Assembly (NCBI GenBank): GCA_903879705.1
Contig: CAIRMO010000077.1
Span: forward strand, 1-64,000
DNA length: 64,000 nt
Reading direction: 5' to 3'
From: an uncultured Candidatus Competibacteraceae bacterium
GTDB lineage: Bacteria > Pseudomonadota > Gammaproteobacteria > Competibacterales > Competibacteraceae
Part shown: in pieces, positions 35,773-45,319 of the stretch
Numbering within the stretch: position 1 is the stretch's first letter
How the letters are laid out: every line of letters begins with the position of its first letter
Program-made: the position numbers and the translations under genes
Notes under the pieces: generated by a model
Seen by the model: the letters and a program-made list of their open reading frames with translations, nothing else
The model's database searches: none
What the model was told of the DNA's origin: nothing

Positions 35773-37392
35773 ATGGCATCGCCCCGGCCCCGCCTCAAAC
35801 TGCGCTATCTGCTGCTGGCGGTGAATTTGACGGTGCTGTGGCTGCCGCTGCTGGGACTGGAGGCGTTGCGGCTGTACGACAGCGCGCTGGTGCGCCAGAC
35901 CGAGTCGGAACTGATAGCCCAGGCGGCATTCGTTGCCGCCAGTTACCGCGCTGCTCTGACCCGGCGGGCCCCGCACCTCGTAGCCAATCCAGGCTATGGC
36001 GTCCCGCTGGCCGCGCCTTGGCGGGAACTGTATGACCGCGAACCCCGCTGGCGGCCCCGCCCGGCGCGACTGGATCTGGCTGAGGAGCCGGTGTCCCCGC
36101 CGCCGCCAGAGACGACAGAACCACCTACCCCGGTTGATTCTTACGCCCAGGCGGTCGGTCAGGAACTGCAAGCGCTGTTACAGGATGCACAAGTCATGAC
36201 CCTGGCGGGGATTGCCGTGGCTGACGCGCAGGGCACGGTGGTGGCCACCACCGGCCCTAGCCTGGGTCGTTCCCTGACTGCGTTCGACGAAGTACGGCGG
36301 GCCTTGACCGGCGAGCCGGTGAGTTCGTTGCGCCAGCGTATTTCTGACGCGCTGCCGCCGGCGATTGACTCGATCAGTCGCGGTACGCCACTGCGGGTGT
36401 TCGTCGCCGCGCCGATTCTCCAGGATCAGCGGATCGTCGCGGCGGTCCTGCTGTGGCGCACCCCGATTTCGCTCTCGCAAGTGCTTCATGGCAAACGCTA
36501 TCACCTGCTGTTGGCGGCGATGTTGCTGCTGGGTACCGTGGCGCTGATGTCAGTGTTCACCTCCCTGACCGTGGTGCGGCCACTGCAGGCGCTGGTGCGA
36601 CAGGCGCAGCGTGCGACCGCCGGGGAAAAGGGCGTAGTCGCGCCGCTAGCCTATCCGGTCACGCAGGAAATGGCCGATTTGTCGCAGGCCGTGACCACGA
36701 TGGCCCGGTATCTGGAACAGCGCACCGACTATATCCGCAGCTTCGCTGCCCAGGTTTCCCACGAGTTCAAAACCCCGCTGGCGGCGATCCGGGGTGCGGT
36801 GGAATTGCTGCGCGATCATCTCGCCACGATGACCGCCGCCGAACGTGATCGGTTTTTAGGGAATCTGGATCAGGATGCCGCCCGGCTGGAACGGCTGGTG
36901 CGGCGCGTGCTGGAACTGGCCCGCGCCGATGTGATGCAGGCTTCAGCCACTGACCGGGCCGAGGTTGCTGTGATGGTTCGTCACTTGGCCGCCCGTTACG
37001 CGGATGCCGGGTTCCAGGTGATGGTGATTGAACCGTTGCCGTCAGTTACCGTGGCGATGACCGAGGACGTGCTGGAATCGATTTTGAGCAATGTGCTGGA
37101 TAACGCCCGGCAACACGGCGGCGATGTGGTCAGGGTGGCGGTGATCGGCCTTGCGCCCGATCCTGCCGTACTGATTGAGATCAGTGACAACGGTCCGGGC
37201 ATTTCAGCGGCTAATACGGCGCGGGTGTTCGAGCCGTTTTTCACCACTGCTCGCCAGCAGGGCGGGACGGGCCTGGGTTTGGCGGTGGTGAAATCCCTGG
37301 TGATCGCTCATGGCGGCAGCATTGAACTGGGGGAAAGCAGCGCAGGCGTTCGGCTGCGGATCAGGTTGCCACTTGGGATCACGAATCGATGA
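35773..37392 (+). CDS. Sensor histidine kinase (two-component, membrane)
   Basis: 539-aa membrane kinase partner of the preceding regulator. TM1 is about 12-30, followed by a periplasmic sensor region of about 210 residues with a Pro-rich stretch (VSPPPPETTEPPTP). TM2 is about 243-268, followed by a HAMP linker and the HisKA domain with phospho-acceptor H330 (QVSHEFKTPLAAIRG). The HATPase_c domain has the N box NVLDNARQHGG, G1 box ISDNGPGIS and G2 box GGTGLGLAVVKSL. Signal not predictable from sequence. Confidence 0.92.
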   Translation: MASPRPRLKLRYLLLAVNLTVLWLPLLGLEALRLYDSALVRQTESELIAQAAFVAASYRAALTRRAPHLVANPGYGVPLAAPWRELYDREPRWRPRPARLDLAEEPVSPPPPETTEPPTPVDSYAQAVGQELQALLQDAQVMTLAGIAVADAQGTVVATTGPSLGRSLTAFDEVRRALTGEPVSSLRQRISDALPPAIDSISRGTPLRVFVAAPILQDQRIVAAVLLWRTPISLSQVLHGKRYHLLLAAMLLLGTVALMSVFTSLTVVRPLQALVRQAQRATAGEKGVVAPLAYPVTQEMADLSQAVTTMARYLEQRTDYIRSFAAQVSHEFKTPLAAIRGAVELLRDHLATMTAAERDRFLGNLDQDAARLERLVRRVLELARADVMQASATDRAEVAVMVRHLAARYADAGFQVMVIEPLPSVTVAMTEDVLESILSNVLDNARQHGGDVVRVAVIGLAPDPAVLIEISDNGPGISAANTARVFEPFFTTARQQGGTGLGLAVVKSLVIAHGGSIELGESSAGVRLRIRLPLGITNR

Positions 37393-37449
37393 ATAACACC
37401 ATAAAGCGGCCCAGGAATATCGGTCCGGTCAGTGGCACCAACGACGGCT

Positions 37450-38457
37450 TCAACCGCCGGTATGGCTCATGTGGCGCAGGATGACCGGTTGCCCACTCAT
37501 TTGAAACTCGTGGCCATGTGGTTTGAGGTTCAGCGCCGCGATCATCGCCTGTTGCAGGCGGTCGCGATCGCCGGGATGAGCGCGCAACACCCGGCGCAAA
37601 TCCACCGAATGCTCCTGCCCCAGACAGAGCAATAACCGGCCCTCGGCGGACACCCGCACCCGGTTGCAGTCGTCGCAGAAGTTATGGCTGTGTGGTGAAA
37701 TAAAACCGATGCGGCTGCCAGTTCCCGGAATGCGGTAATAGCGGGACGGGCCGCCGGTGGTTTCGGTGCTGGGCATCAGGGTGAAGACCCTCGTCAGGTC
37801 GGCGCGAATCGCATCGCCGGAGTAATACGCCTCGGCGCGGTCGTGATCGTTGATCATGCCGAGTGGCATAGCCTCGATGTAGCTAATATCCAGCCCGTTT
37901 GCAATGGCGAACCGAGCCAGATCAACCACTTCATCATGATTGCGGCCCTTGAGAATCACCGCGTTCAGCTTGATGCGCTGAAAACCGGCGGATCGAGCGG
38001 CCCGAATGCCGCGTAACACCGGCTCCAGTTCGCCGATACGAGTGAGCGCACGGAAGCGATCCGGTTGCAGGCTATCCAGGCTGATGTTGATTCGCGCTAC
38101 GCCGGCAGCATGGAGATCACCGGCCAGTCGTTCCAGTTGCGAACCGTTGGTGGTAATGACCAGTTCCGCCAGCCCATCTTCCCGCAGTCGCCCCAGCTCC
38201 CGACATAGCCATAGAAGATTTTGCCGCACCAAGGGTTCTCCGCCGGTGAGGCGGATTTTACGAACGCCGAGTTCTACGAACGCCCGCCCCAGTGTCGCCA
38301 GCTCTTCCAGAGTCAGGAGACGGGCGCGGGGCAGAAAACTCATTCGCTTGCTCATGCAATAAATGCAACGAAAATCGCAACGGTCGGTGACCGAAAACCG
38401 GACATAGTTGACCTGACGACCGAAGCGATCCACGAGAGCAGCGGATGAAGGGTTCAT
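37450..38457 (-). CDS. moaA: GTP 3',8-cyclase MoaA
   Basis: Radical SAM enzyme catalysing the first step of molybdopterin synthesis from GTP. 335 aa. The N-terminal 4Fe-4S cluster motif is C27-x3-C31-x2-C34 (RCDFRCIYC). RLTGGEPLVR is the SAM-binding GGEP motif. The C-terminal cluster cysteines lie in FCDDCNRVRVSAEGRLLLCL, and the protein ends in the conserved Gly-Gly (HTGG). It lies 6 nt downstream of narI on the same strand, so the cofactor gene is coupled to the molybdoenzyme operon. Confidence 0.96.
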   Translation of the reverse strand: MNPSSAALVDRFGRQVNYVRFSVTDRCDFRCIYCMSKRMSFLPRARLLTLEELATLGRAFVELGVRKIRLTGGEPLVRQNLLWLCRELGRLREDGLAELVITTNGSQLERLAGDLHAAGVARINISLDSLQPDRFRALTRIGELEPVLRGIRAARSAGFQRIKLNAVILKGRNHDEVVDLARFAIANGLDISYIEAMPLGMINDHDRAEAYYSGDAIRADLTRVFTLMPSTETTGGPSRYYRIPGTGSRIGFISPHSHNFCDDCNRVRVSAEGRLLLCLGQEHSVDLRRVLRAHPGDRDRLQQAMIAALNLKPHGHEFQMSGQPVILRHMSHTGG

Positions 38458-38463
38458 ATTGGA

Positions 38464-39144
38464 TCAGCGTTGCCGCACCACTTGATAAGGCCGGGCCGGA
38501 TAAGTGACTGGGGCACTCCAGATATGCACCAGACGACTAAACGGGAATACTAAAAAGACAGTCAAACCGAGGGTGATATGCAGTTTGAACAGGAAGCCGA
38601 GCGGGCCAATCGCTGCGACCGCCTCCATCGGATCGAAGGTCACCACATTCCGCGCCCACTGCATCAGCAACAGCATGTTGTGGCCATCCAGGTGCGTCAG
38701 TGATACCGGCACCGTCAGCAGGCCGAGGATTAACTGGGTGTACAACAGCAACAGGATAAAAATATCCATTTTACTGCTGGTCGCCCGGATGCGTGGATCG
38801 GTCAGCCGCCGTTTGACCAGCATAGTCAATCCGGTGAAACACATCAGGCCAAAGATACTGCCGGCAACGACCGCCAGCACTTGCTTGGCACCCGCGGAGA
38901 CGCCCAAGGCGTGCAGAATCTCTGGCGGGGTCAACATGCCGAAAAAATGGCCGAAGAACAGCAGAATGATGCCGACATGGAATAAATTACTGGCCAGCCA
39001 CATATTCTTGTTACTCAGCATCTGACTGGAATGGGCTTTCCAAGTGAATTGGTCGCGATCAAAGCGAATCAGACTGCCGACCAGGAACACCGTCCCGGCC
39101 AGATACGGATAAACGCCAAACAACAGAGCATCCAGATAATTCAT
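38464..39144 (-). CDS. narI: Respiratory nitrate reductase gamma subunit (cytochrome b)
   Basis: Membrane di-haem b subunit that oxidises quinol and passes electrons to NarH. 226 aa with five membrane helices. Haem-ligand histidines lie in GIILLFFGHFFG and in KLHITLGLTVFLVFPFSRLVH near the C-terminus. It starts 10 nt after narJ and is followed by moaA. Confidence 0.96.
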   Translation of the reverse strand: MNYLDALLFGVYPYLAGTVFLVGSLIRFDRDQFTWKAHSSQMLSNKNMWLASNLFHVGIILLFFGHFFGMLTPPEILHALGVSAGAKQVLAVVAGSIFGLMCFTGLTMLVKRRLTDPRIRATSSKMDIFILLLLYTQLILGLLTVPVSLTHLDGHNMLLLMQWARNVVTFDPMEAVAAIGPLGFLFKLHITLGLTVFLVFPFSRLVHIWSAPVTYPARPYQVVRQR

Positions 39145-39154
39145 GTTATTAGCC

Positions 39155-39877
39155 TCATAGGTTTGCTTGGGAACGGGCCGACTCTAGCATCGAACCGGGT
39201 GACGGAATCCATTGCACGGGTTGTGCTGTGTCCGGCATTGGATGGTTAATACCGCAACCCCGCTGATTCGCCAAAAATGTCACGGCTTCTTCTTCCCAAA
39301 TCTGATCCATATTCACCACGGTTTGATCGGGTCCCTCAGTCGCGGCCTGGCGGCGAATTTCGGCGATGCTGGCGGGTTCACCCACCAGGGCGGCCAGCGC
39401 ATCAAATACCACATGGTAATCGCTGCGGCGTTCCGCCAGACGAGCGCCGATCAACGCCATGACCGGCATGGCATCCGCTAATAGACTCAATGCCTCGTTT
39501 GCCGGTTGTTGCGCCAGATACTCCAAAAATAGCGGGATGTAATCAGGCAACTCGCGGGCGCTGAGTTCAAGGCCATGCCGGCGATACGTTTCCAGAAGAT
39601 CAACCATCGCCTGCCCGCGATCCCGCGATTGGCCGTGAATGTGTTCAAACAGATGCAGCGACAAGGCCCGGCCCCGATCAAACAACCCGATATAGCTTTC
39701 CTGCAAGGCCATTAAATCAGTGCTAAGCATCTGATTCATTAACGCCTGTAATGCCCGGCATTCTGATTCTGGCAACCGGTTTTCCTGTTTCAGCACCACC
39801 GCCATTTCAGCCAGCGCTGCCTGCATTTCCGGTTGCGGATAACACAGCAGCGCCGACAAGACCTTCAGGGTTTTCAT
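39155..39877 (-). CDS. narJ: Nitrate reductase assembly chaperone
   Basis: NarJ chaperone that holds NarG for cofactor insertion and membrane docking; cytoplasmic and all-helical. 240 aa starting MKTLKVLSALLCYPQ, with AGGAGC 7 nt before the start. The family core SLHLFEHIHGQSRDRGQAM and LPDYIPLFLEYLA are present. Lies between narH and narI, as in narGHJI operons generally. Confidence 0.95.
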   Translation of the reverse strand: MKTLKVLSALLCYPQPEMQAALAEMAVVLKQENRLPESECRALQALMNQMLSTDLMALQESYIGLFDRGRALSLHLFEHIHGQSRDRGQAMVDLLETYRRHGLELSARELPDYIPLFLEYLAQQPANEALSLLADAMPVMALIGARLAERRSDYHVVFDALAALVGEPASIAEIRRQAATEGPDQTVVNMDQIWEEEAVTFLANQRGCGINHPMPDTAQPVQWIPSPGSMLESARSQANL

Positions 39878-39921
39878 TGCACAGCTCCTAAAAAGCAAGG
39901 TTACATCTTATCCTTTAACCT

Positions 39922-41472
39922 TTAGTCTTTTTCCCGATCTGCCCGAATTGGCGCAGCCCGGCGGATATTGATTTTTTTTCCGCCAAACAGATTGGTCTTC
40001 TCAGTTCCCGGCGAACAATTATTGCCGAAACTGAATCCACAACCACCACGTTCCCCGAAAGCGTCGTAAGTTGCTGAGGCGTATTCACGGTGACTGCTCG
40101 GGATGACAAACCGATCTTCGTAATTGGCAATCGCCAGATAACGATACATCGCTTCGACCTGATCAATCCGCAGATTAACTGCTTTCAATACGTCATCACG
40201 GATTTCGCCATCCACCGTCTTGGCCCGCATATACGCTCGCATCGCCAGCATTCGTTCCAGCGCCAGCTTCACCGGTTTCTCATCACCGGCAGTCAGTAAA
40301 TTGGCGAGATATTGGAGCGGAATCCGCAACGAACCGACATCGGGAATAATCCCGTTCATACCGATTTGACCTGATTCAGCGCGGGCCTGAATCGGCGACA
40401 GCGCTGGCACATACCAGACCATCGGCAAGGTGCGATATTCAGGATGCAAGGGGAAGGCGATCTTCCAGTCAATCGCCATTTTGTAAACCGGCGAGTCCTG
40501 GGCCGCTTTCAGCCACGCCTCGGGAATGCCGGCTTTGCGGGCTTCGGCTTGCACCATTGGGCTGAATGGATCAAGGAACATATCCAGTTGCGCCTGATAC
40601 AAGCTCTTTTCATCCACCACACTGGCGGCTTGCTCAATTTTATCGGCGTCATACAGCAAGACGCCGAGGTAGCGAATGCGGCCTACACAAGTTTCCGAAC
40701 ATACGGTTGGTTGACCGGCCTCAATACGCGGATAGCAGAAAATACACTTTTCCGACTTGCCGGTGTTCCAGTTGAAGTAAATCTTCTTGTACGGGCAACC
40801 CGACACACACATCCGCCAGCCCCGGCATTTGTCCTGATCGATGAGAACAATGCCGTCTTCCTCGCGCTTGTAAATCGCCCCACTAGGACAAGACGCGACA
40901 CAGGCCGGATTCAGGCAATGCTCGCACAAGCGCGGCAAATACATCATGAAGGTATGTTCAAATTCGCCGTAAATCTCCTTCTGCACGTTCTCAAAGTTGT
41001 AGTCTTTGGACCGCTTGGCGAATTCAGTACCGAGGATTTCTTCCCAGTTTGGCCCCCAATGAATCTTCTCCATCCGTTCGCCGCTAATCGCGGAACGGGG
41101 CCGGGCCACTGGCATTGCTTTCGACTCCGGCGCATTCTGCAAATGGGCGTAATCGTAATCCCACGGCTCGTAATAATCATCAATCGCCGGTAAATCAGGA
41201 TTGGCAAAGATGTTGGATAAAAGCCTCAGCTTGCCGCCCTGTTTCGGCTCAATTTTGCCATCCTTGCCCCGTTTCCAGCCGCCATTCCACTGCTTTTGAT
41301 TCTCCCAGTTCTTGGGATAGCCAATGCCGGGTTTAGTTTCGACATTATTAAACCAGGCGTATTCCATGCCGTCACGGCTGGTCCAGACATTCTTGCAGGT
41401 CACTGAACAGGTGTGGCAACCAATGCACTTATCCAGGTTTAGAACCATGGCGATTTGTGCGCGTACTTTCAT
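39922..41472 (-). CDS. narH: Respiratory nitrate reductase beta subunit (Fe-S)
   Basis: Electron-transfer subunit with three 4Fe-4S clusters and one 3Fe-4S cluster, 516 aa. Starts MKVRAQIAMVLNLDKCIGCH. Cluster motifs include CIGCHTCSVTC, CEHCLNPACVASCPSGAIYK and CRGWRMCVSGCPYKK, where Trp replaces the Cys of the 3Fe-4S cluster as in E. coli NarH. KSEKCIFCYPR adds further ligands. The start at 41472 follows the narG stop by 1 nt. The stop lies inside a tandem cctttaa repeat. Confidence 0.97.
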   Translation of the reverse strand: MKVRAQIAMVLNLDKCIGCHTCSVTCKNVWTSRDGMEYAWFNNVETKPGIGYPKNWENQKQWNGGWKRGKDGKIEPKQGGKLRLLSNIFANPDLPAIDDYYEPWDYDYAHLQNAPESKAMPVARPRSAISGERMEKIHWGPNWEEILGTEFAKRSKDYNFENVQKEIYGEFEHTFMMYLPRLCEHCLNPACVASCPSGAIYKREEDGIVLIDQDKCRGWRMCVSGCPYKKIYFNWNTGKSEKCIFCYPRIEAGQPTVCSETCVGRIRYLGVLLYDADKIEQAASVVDEKSLYQAQLDMFLDPFSPMVQAEARKAGIPEAWLKAAQDSPVYKMAIDWKIAFPLHPEYRTLPMVWYVPALSPIQARAESGQIGMNGIIPDVGSLRIPLQYLANLLTAGDEKPVKLALERMLAMRAYMRAKTVDGEIRDDVLKAVNLRIDQVEAMYRYLAIANYEDRFVIPSSHREYASATYDAFGERGGCGFSFGNNCSPGTEKTNLFGGKKINIRRAAPIRADREKD

Positions 41473-41473
41473 A

Positions 41474-44400
41474 TCAATGCGCCTCTGCGGTAGTGGTTTC
41501 AGCCGGAACTTCGCCGTCCAGCCAGTCAATCTTGACCATCTTGCGGACGATGATAAATTCATCGCGGTTCGAACCAACGGTGCCGTAATAATTAAAGCCG
41601 TAGCTCTGTTGGGCGTAACTACCGATCATGTGGGTCGGTTTCAGCACTGTGCGAGTCACCGAGTTGTGAATGCCACCGCGAGTGCCGGTAATTTCGGAAC
41701 CGGGCGTATTCACAATCTTCTCTTGGGCGTGGTACATCATGGACATGCCTTCGGGAACCCGCTGACTGACCACCGCCCGCGCCGCAATCGCGCCATTGAT
41801 GTTATAAGCCTCGATCCAGTCATTATCGACAATCCCGGCTTTTCTGGCGTCCACTTCGGAAATCCAGATAATCGGGCCGCCCCGCGACAGCGTAAGCATG
41901 ATCAGGTTGTCAGTATAAGTGCTGTGAATCCCCCATTTCTGATGCGGGGTAATAAAGTTCAGCACGATTTCCTTATTCCCATTCGGGCGCTTGCCAATAA
42001 TCGGCTCGACAGTTTTCATGTCCACCGGTGGCCGGTAAGCACACATCGCCTCACCGAATCCCAGCATCCACCGATGATCCTGATAGAACTGCTGGCGGCC
42101 AGTCACGGTACGCCACGGGATTAATTCATGGACGTTGGTGTAGCCGGCATTGTACGAAACCTTCTCATCCTCCAGCCCGGACCAGGTCGGCGAGGAGATG
42201 ATCTTGCGCGGCTGAGCCTGGATGTCGCGGAAGCGGATCTTCTCGTGTTCCTTGGGCAAGGCCAGATGGGTATGGTCGCGACCGGTAATTTTGCCCAGCG
42301 CCGCCCAAGCTTTCACCGCGACATGACCGTTAGTCTCCGGAGCCAGCATCATGATCATCTCAGCGGCGTCGATGTCGCTATTGATGCAAGGCCGGCCCTT
42401 GGAAACGCCTTCCTCCTGCACCGTGTAATTCAGCGTTGCCAGTGCCTCGACCTCGTGTTCGGTATTCCAATTGATGCCCTTGCCGCCATTGCCGAGTTTG
42501 TCCAGCAGCGGACCGATCGAGGTGAATTTCTTGTAGGTGTTCGGATAATCCCGCTCCACCACAATCAGGCTCGGCGCAGTCTTTCCGGGAATCAGATCGC
42601 ATTCGCCCCTCTTCCAGTCACGCACGTCCGGCATCGCCAGTTCAGTCGGCGTGTCGTGATGGGTGGGCAGGGCGATGAGATCCTTCTCCACGCCGAGATG
42701 ACCGACACACACTTCCGAGAAGGTCTTGGCGAGGCCCTTGAAAATGTCCCAATCGGTCCGTGCTTCCCAGGCCGGGTCCACCGCCGCGCTCAACGGGTGA
42801 ATAAAGGGGTGCATATCGCTGGTGTTGAGGTCGTTCTTCTCGTACCAGGTCGCGGTCGGCAACACGATGTCGGAATACATACAGGTGGTGGACATGCGGA
42901 AGTCCAGGGTCACCAGTAAATCCAGCTTGCCATGCGCTGCGTCACGCCACTTCACTTCCAACGGCTTCTCGCCGCCTTCCTCGCCTAAATCCTTGCCTTG
43001 CACGCCGTGCGTAGTGCCGAGCAGGTATTTAAGAAAGTACTCATGGCCCTTGCCGGAAGAACCGAGCAGATTCGAGCGCCACACGAACATATTGCGCGGA
43101 AAATTGACCGGATTGTCCGGGTCTTCAAACGCGAAGTTGACCTTGCCGGTCTTGAGGCTCTCGGCCAGATACGCGGCTGGGGCTTGACCAGCCGCTTCGG
43201 CATCCTTCACCAGCTTGAGCGGATTGGCGTCGAAATGCGGCGCAGTCGGCAACCAGCCCATTCGGGCGGCACGCACGTTGTAATCGATCTGCGTGCCTTT
43301 CCAGTCATCGGGATTGACCAGCGGCGAGAGAATCTCGGTCATCGCCAGTTTTTCATGCCGCCACTGACTGCTGTGAATGTAGAAAAATGAGGTGGAATTC
43401 ATGTGCCGGGGCGGACGGTGCCAATCCAGCGCAAAGGCCAGCGCAGTCCAGCCGGTTTGGGGCCGCAGTTTTTCCTGACCGACGTAATGCGCCCAACCGC
43501 CGCCACTCTGGCCGACGCAGCCGCACATCATCAGCAGGTTAATGACGCCCCGGTAATTCATATCCATGTGATACCAGTGATTCATCGCCGCGCCGATGAT
43601 GATCATCGACTTGCCGTGGGTCTTGTCGGCGTTCTCGGCAAACTGGCGGGCGACGGTGATGATCTGGGCACGGGGCACGCCGGTAATTTTTTCCTGCCAA
43701 GCCGGGGTGTAAGGCACGTCGTCGTCATAGGTTTTAGCGACATTGCCGCCACCTAAGCCCCGATCCAGACCGTACTGGGCCAGAGTCAGATCATAGACCG
43801 TAGCGACCAGTGCCTCGGAACCATTGGCCAGCTTGACCTTCCTGGCGGGCACGTTGCGTACCTGGATTTCGTCGTGGCTGGTGCAAGCAAAGTGCGGGTG
43901 CTTGGTCGAACCGAAATAGGGGAAGGCGACCGGAACGACCTCATCCCTGATTTCGTTCACCGACAACCGCAACTGGGTTTCAGCGCCGCTCAGCGATTCT
44001 CTGGCTTCCAGATTCCACTTGCCGACCATACCGTCCTTTTCGCCCCAGCGGAAGCCGATGGAACCGTTGGGCACGATCAACTGGCCGCTGTTCTCATCGA
44101 AGGCCAAGGTCTTCCACTCGGGATTATTGGCCTGACCGGCGCTGTCGCTCAGGTCGGAGGCGCGCAGGAATCGGCTATTGACGTAGCTGCCGTCCTCACG
44201 AGAGTCGAGCATCACCAAATAGGGGAAATCGGTGGTTTCGCGCACATATTTGTTGAAATAGTCCGACGTACCGTCGAGATGGAATTCGCGCAGGATGACG
44301 TGCCCCATGGCCATCGCCACGGCGGCGTCAGTGCCTTGTTTGGGATGCAGCCAGATGTCGGCAAATTTCGAGGCTTCGGAATAATCCGGGCACACCACAA

Positions 44401-45235
44401 CCGTCTTGGTTCCCTTGTAGCGCACCTCGGTCATAAAATGCGCGTCAGGAGTACGGGTTTGCGGCACATTAGAACCCCACATCATTAAAAATGTGGAGTT
44501 GTACCAGTCAGCGGATTCCGGTACGTCGGTTTGTTCGCCCCAAATCATCGGACTGGCGGGCGGTAAGTCGCAATACCAGTCATAGAAACTGCCGCAAGCA
44601 CCGCCAATCAAGGATAGATACCGGGAGCCGGCAGCATAAGAAACCATCGACATCGCCGGGATTGGCGAAAAGCCGTAAATCCGATCCGGGCCGTATTGTT
44701 TGGCGGTATAAACATTGGCTGCCGCAATCAGTGGATTCATTTCTTCCCAAGTGGCGCGGACAAACCCGCCCAACCCGCGCTGAGTCTTGTATTCAGCGGA
44801 TTTAGCCGGGTCTTCGACAATGGATGCCCAGGCATCGACCGGGTCTTTTTTGACAGAGAGTGCATCGCGCCACAGTTTTAACAGCTTGCCGCGAATCATC
44901 GGGTATTTTACCCGGTTGGCACTGTACAGATACCAGCTATAGGATGCCCCGCGCTGACAACCACGCGGCTCATGATTCGGCAAATCGTCGCGGGTGCGGG
45001 GATAATCGGTCTGCTGGGTTTCCCAAGTCACCAACCCATTCTTGACATAAATTTTCCAGCTACAGGAACCGGTGCAATTCACCCCGTGGGTCGAGCGCAC
45101 AATCTTGTCATGTTGCCAGCGGGCGCGATAAGCATCCTCCCAACCGCGATCTTCATTGGTGACAATGCCGTGATCGCCGGAGAAGGTATCCGTGACTTTC
45201 TTAAAAAAATTCAGCCGGTCGAGAAAATGACTCAT
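41474..45235 (-). CDS. narG: Respiratory nitrate reductase alpha subunit
   Basis: Catalytic Mo-bis-MGD subunit that reduces nitrate to nitrite on the cytoplasmic side. 1253 aa, full length. The FS0 cluster site STHGVNCTGSCSWKIY starts with the His ligand typical of Nar enzymes, followed by the last Cys in EPRGCQRG. The Asp Mo-ligand region is in MMWGSNVPQTRTPDAH. HPKQGTDAAVAMAMGHVIL is a conserved cofactor-binding stretch. No Tat signal, so membrane-bound cytoplasm-facing Nar rather than Nap or extracellular Nar. Confidence 0.98.
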   Translation of the reverse strand: MSHFLDRLNFFKKVTDTFSGDHGIVTNEDRGWEDAYRARWQHDKIVRSTHGVNCTGSCSWKIYVKNGLVTWETQQTDYPRTRDDLPNHEPRGCQRGASYSWYLYSANRVKYPMIRGKLLKLWRDALSVKKDPVDAWASIVEDPAKSAEYKTQRGLGGFVRATWEEMNPLIAAANVYTAKQYGPDRIYGFSPIPAMSMVSYAAGSRYLSLIGGACGSFYDWYCDLPPASPMIWGEQTDVPESADWYNSTFLMMWGSNVPQTRTPDAHFMTEVRYKGTKTVVVCPDYSEASKFADIWLHPKQGTDAAVAMAMGHVILREFHLDGTSDYFNKYVRETTDFPYLVMLDSREDGSYVNSRFLRASDLSDSAGQANNPEWKTLAFDENSGQLIVPNGSIGFRWGEKDGMVGKWNLEARESLSGAETQLRLSVNEIRDEVVPVAFPYFGSTKHPHFACTSHDEIQVRNVPARKVKLANGSEALVATVYDLTLAQYGLDRGLGGGNVAKTYDDDVPYTPAWQEKITGVPRAQIITVARQFAENADKTHGKSMIIIGAAMNHWYHMDMNYRGVINLLMMCGCVGQSGGGWAHYVGQEKLRPQTGWTALAFALDWHRPPRHMNSTSFFYIHSSQWRHEKLAMTEILSPLVNPDDWKGTQIDYNVRAARMGWLPTAPHFDANPLKLVKDAEAAGQAPAAYLAESLKTGKVNFAFEDPDNPVNFPRNMFVWRSNLLGSSGKGHEYFLKYLLGTTHGVQGKDLGEEGGEKPLEVKWRDAAHGKLDLLVTLDFRMSTTCMYSDIVLPTATWYEKNDLNTSDMHPFIHPLSAAVDPAWEARTDWDIFKGLAKTFSEVCVGHLGVEKDLIALPTHHDTPTELAMPDVRDWKRGECDLIPGKTAPSLIVVERDYPNTYKKFTSIGPLLDKLGNGGKGINWNTEHEVEALATLNYTVQEEGVSKGRPCINSDIDAAEMIMMLAPETNGHVAVKAWAALGKITGRDHTHLALPKEHEKIRFRDIQAQPRKIISSPTWSGLEDEKVSYNAGYTNVHELIPWRTVTGRQQFYQDHRWMLGFGEAMCAYRPPVDMKTVEPIIGKRPNGNKEIVLNFITPHQKWGIHSTYTDNLIMLTLSRGGPIIWISEVDARKAGIVDNDWIEAYNINGAIAARAVVSQRVPEGMSMMYHAQEKIVNTPGSEITGTRGGIHNSVTRTVLKPTHMIGSYAQQSYGFNYYGTVGSNRDEFIIVRKMVKIDWLDGEVPAETTTAEAH

Positions 45236-45290
45236 GATAATTGACCTCGTCTTAAGCGGCGGCCAAAAGAAAAAGGAAAGATGCTAATTC

Positions 45291-45318
45291 CCTTTAACCT
45301 TTAGCCTTTAACCTTATT
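45291..45318. repeat. Tandem heptamer array (cctttaa)
   Basis: Four heptamer units (cctttaa, cctttag, cctttaa, ccttatt) directly downstream of the narK stop codon on the minus strand. Shorter versions lie at the narH 3' end (39912-39925), after the fused narK (46751-46763) and, degraded, after hypF (60463-60476). Confidence 0.7.
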
Positions 45319-45319
45319 T

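Noticed and set aside
34990-36171. 393-codon minus-strand frame opposite the two-component genes
   Set aside because: Gln/Arg-rich shadow; the regulator and kinase on the plus strand explain the region fully.
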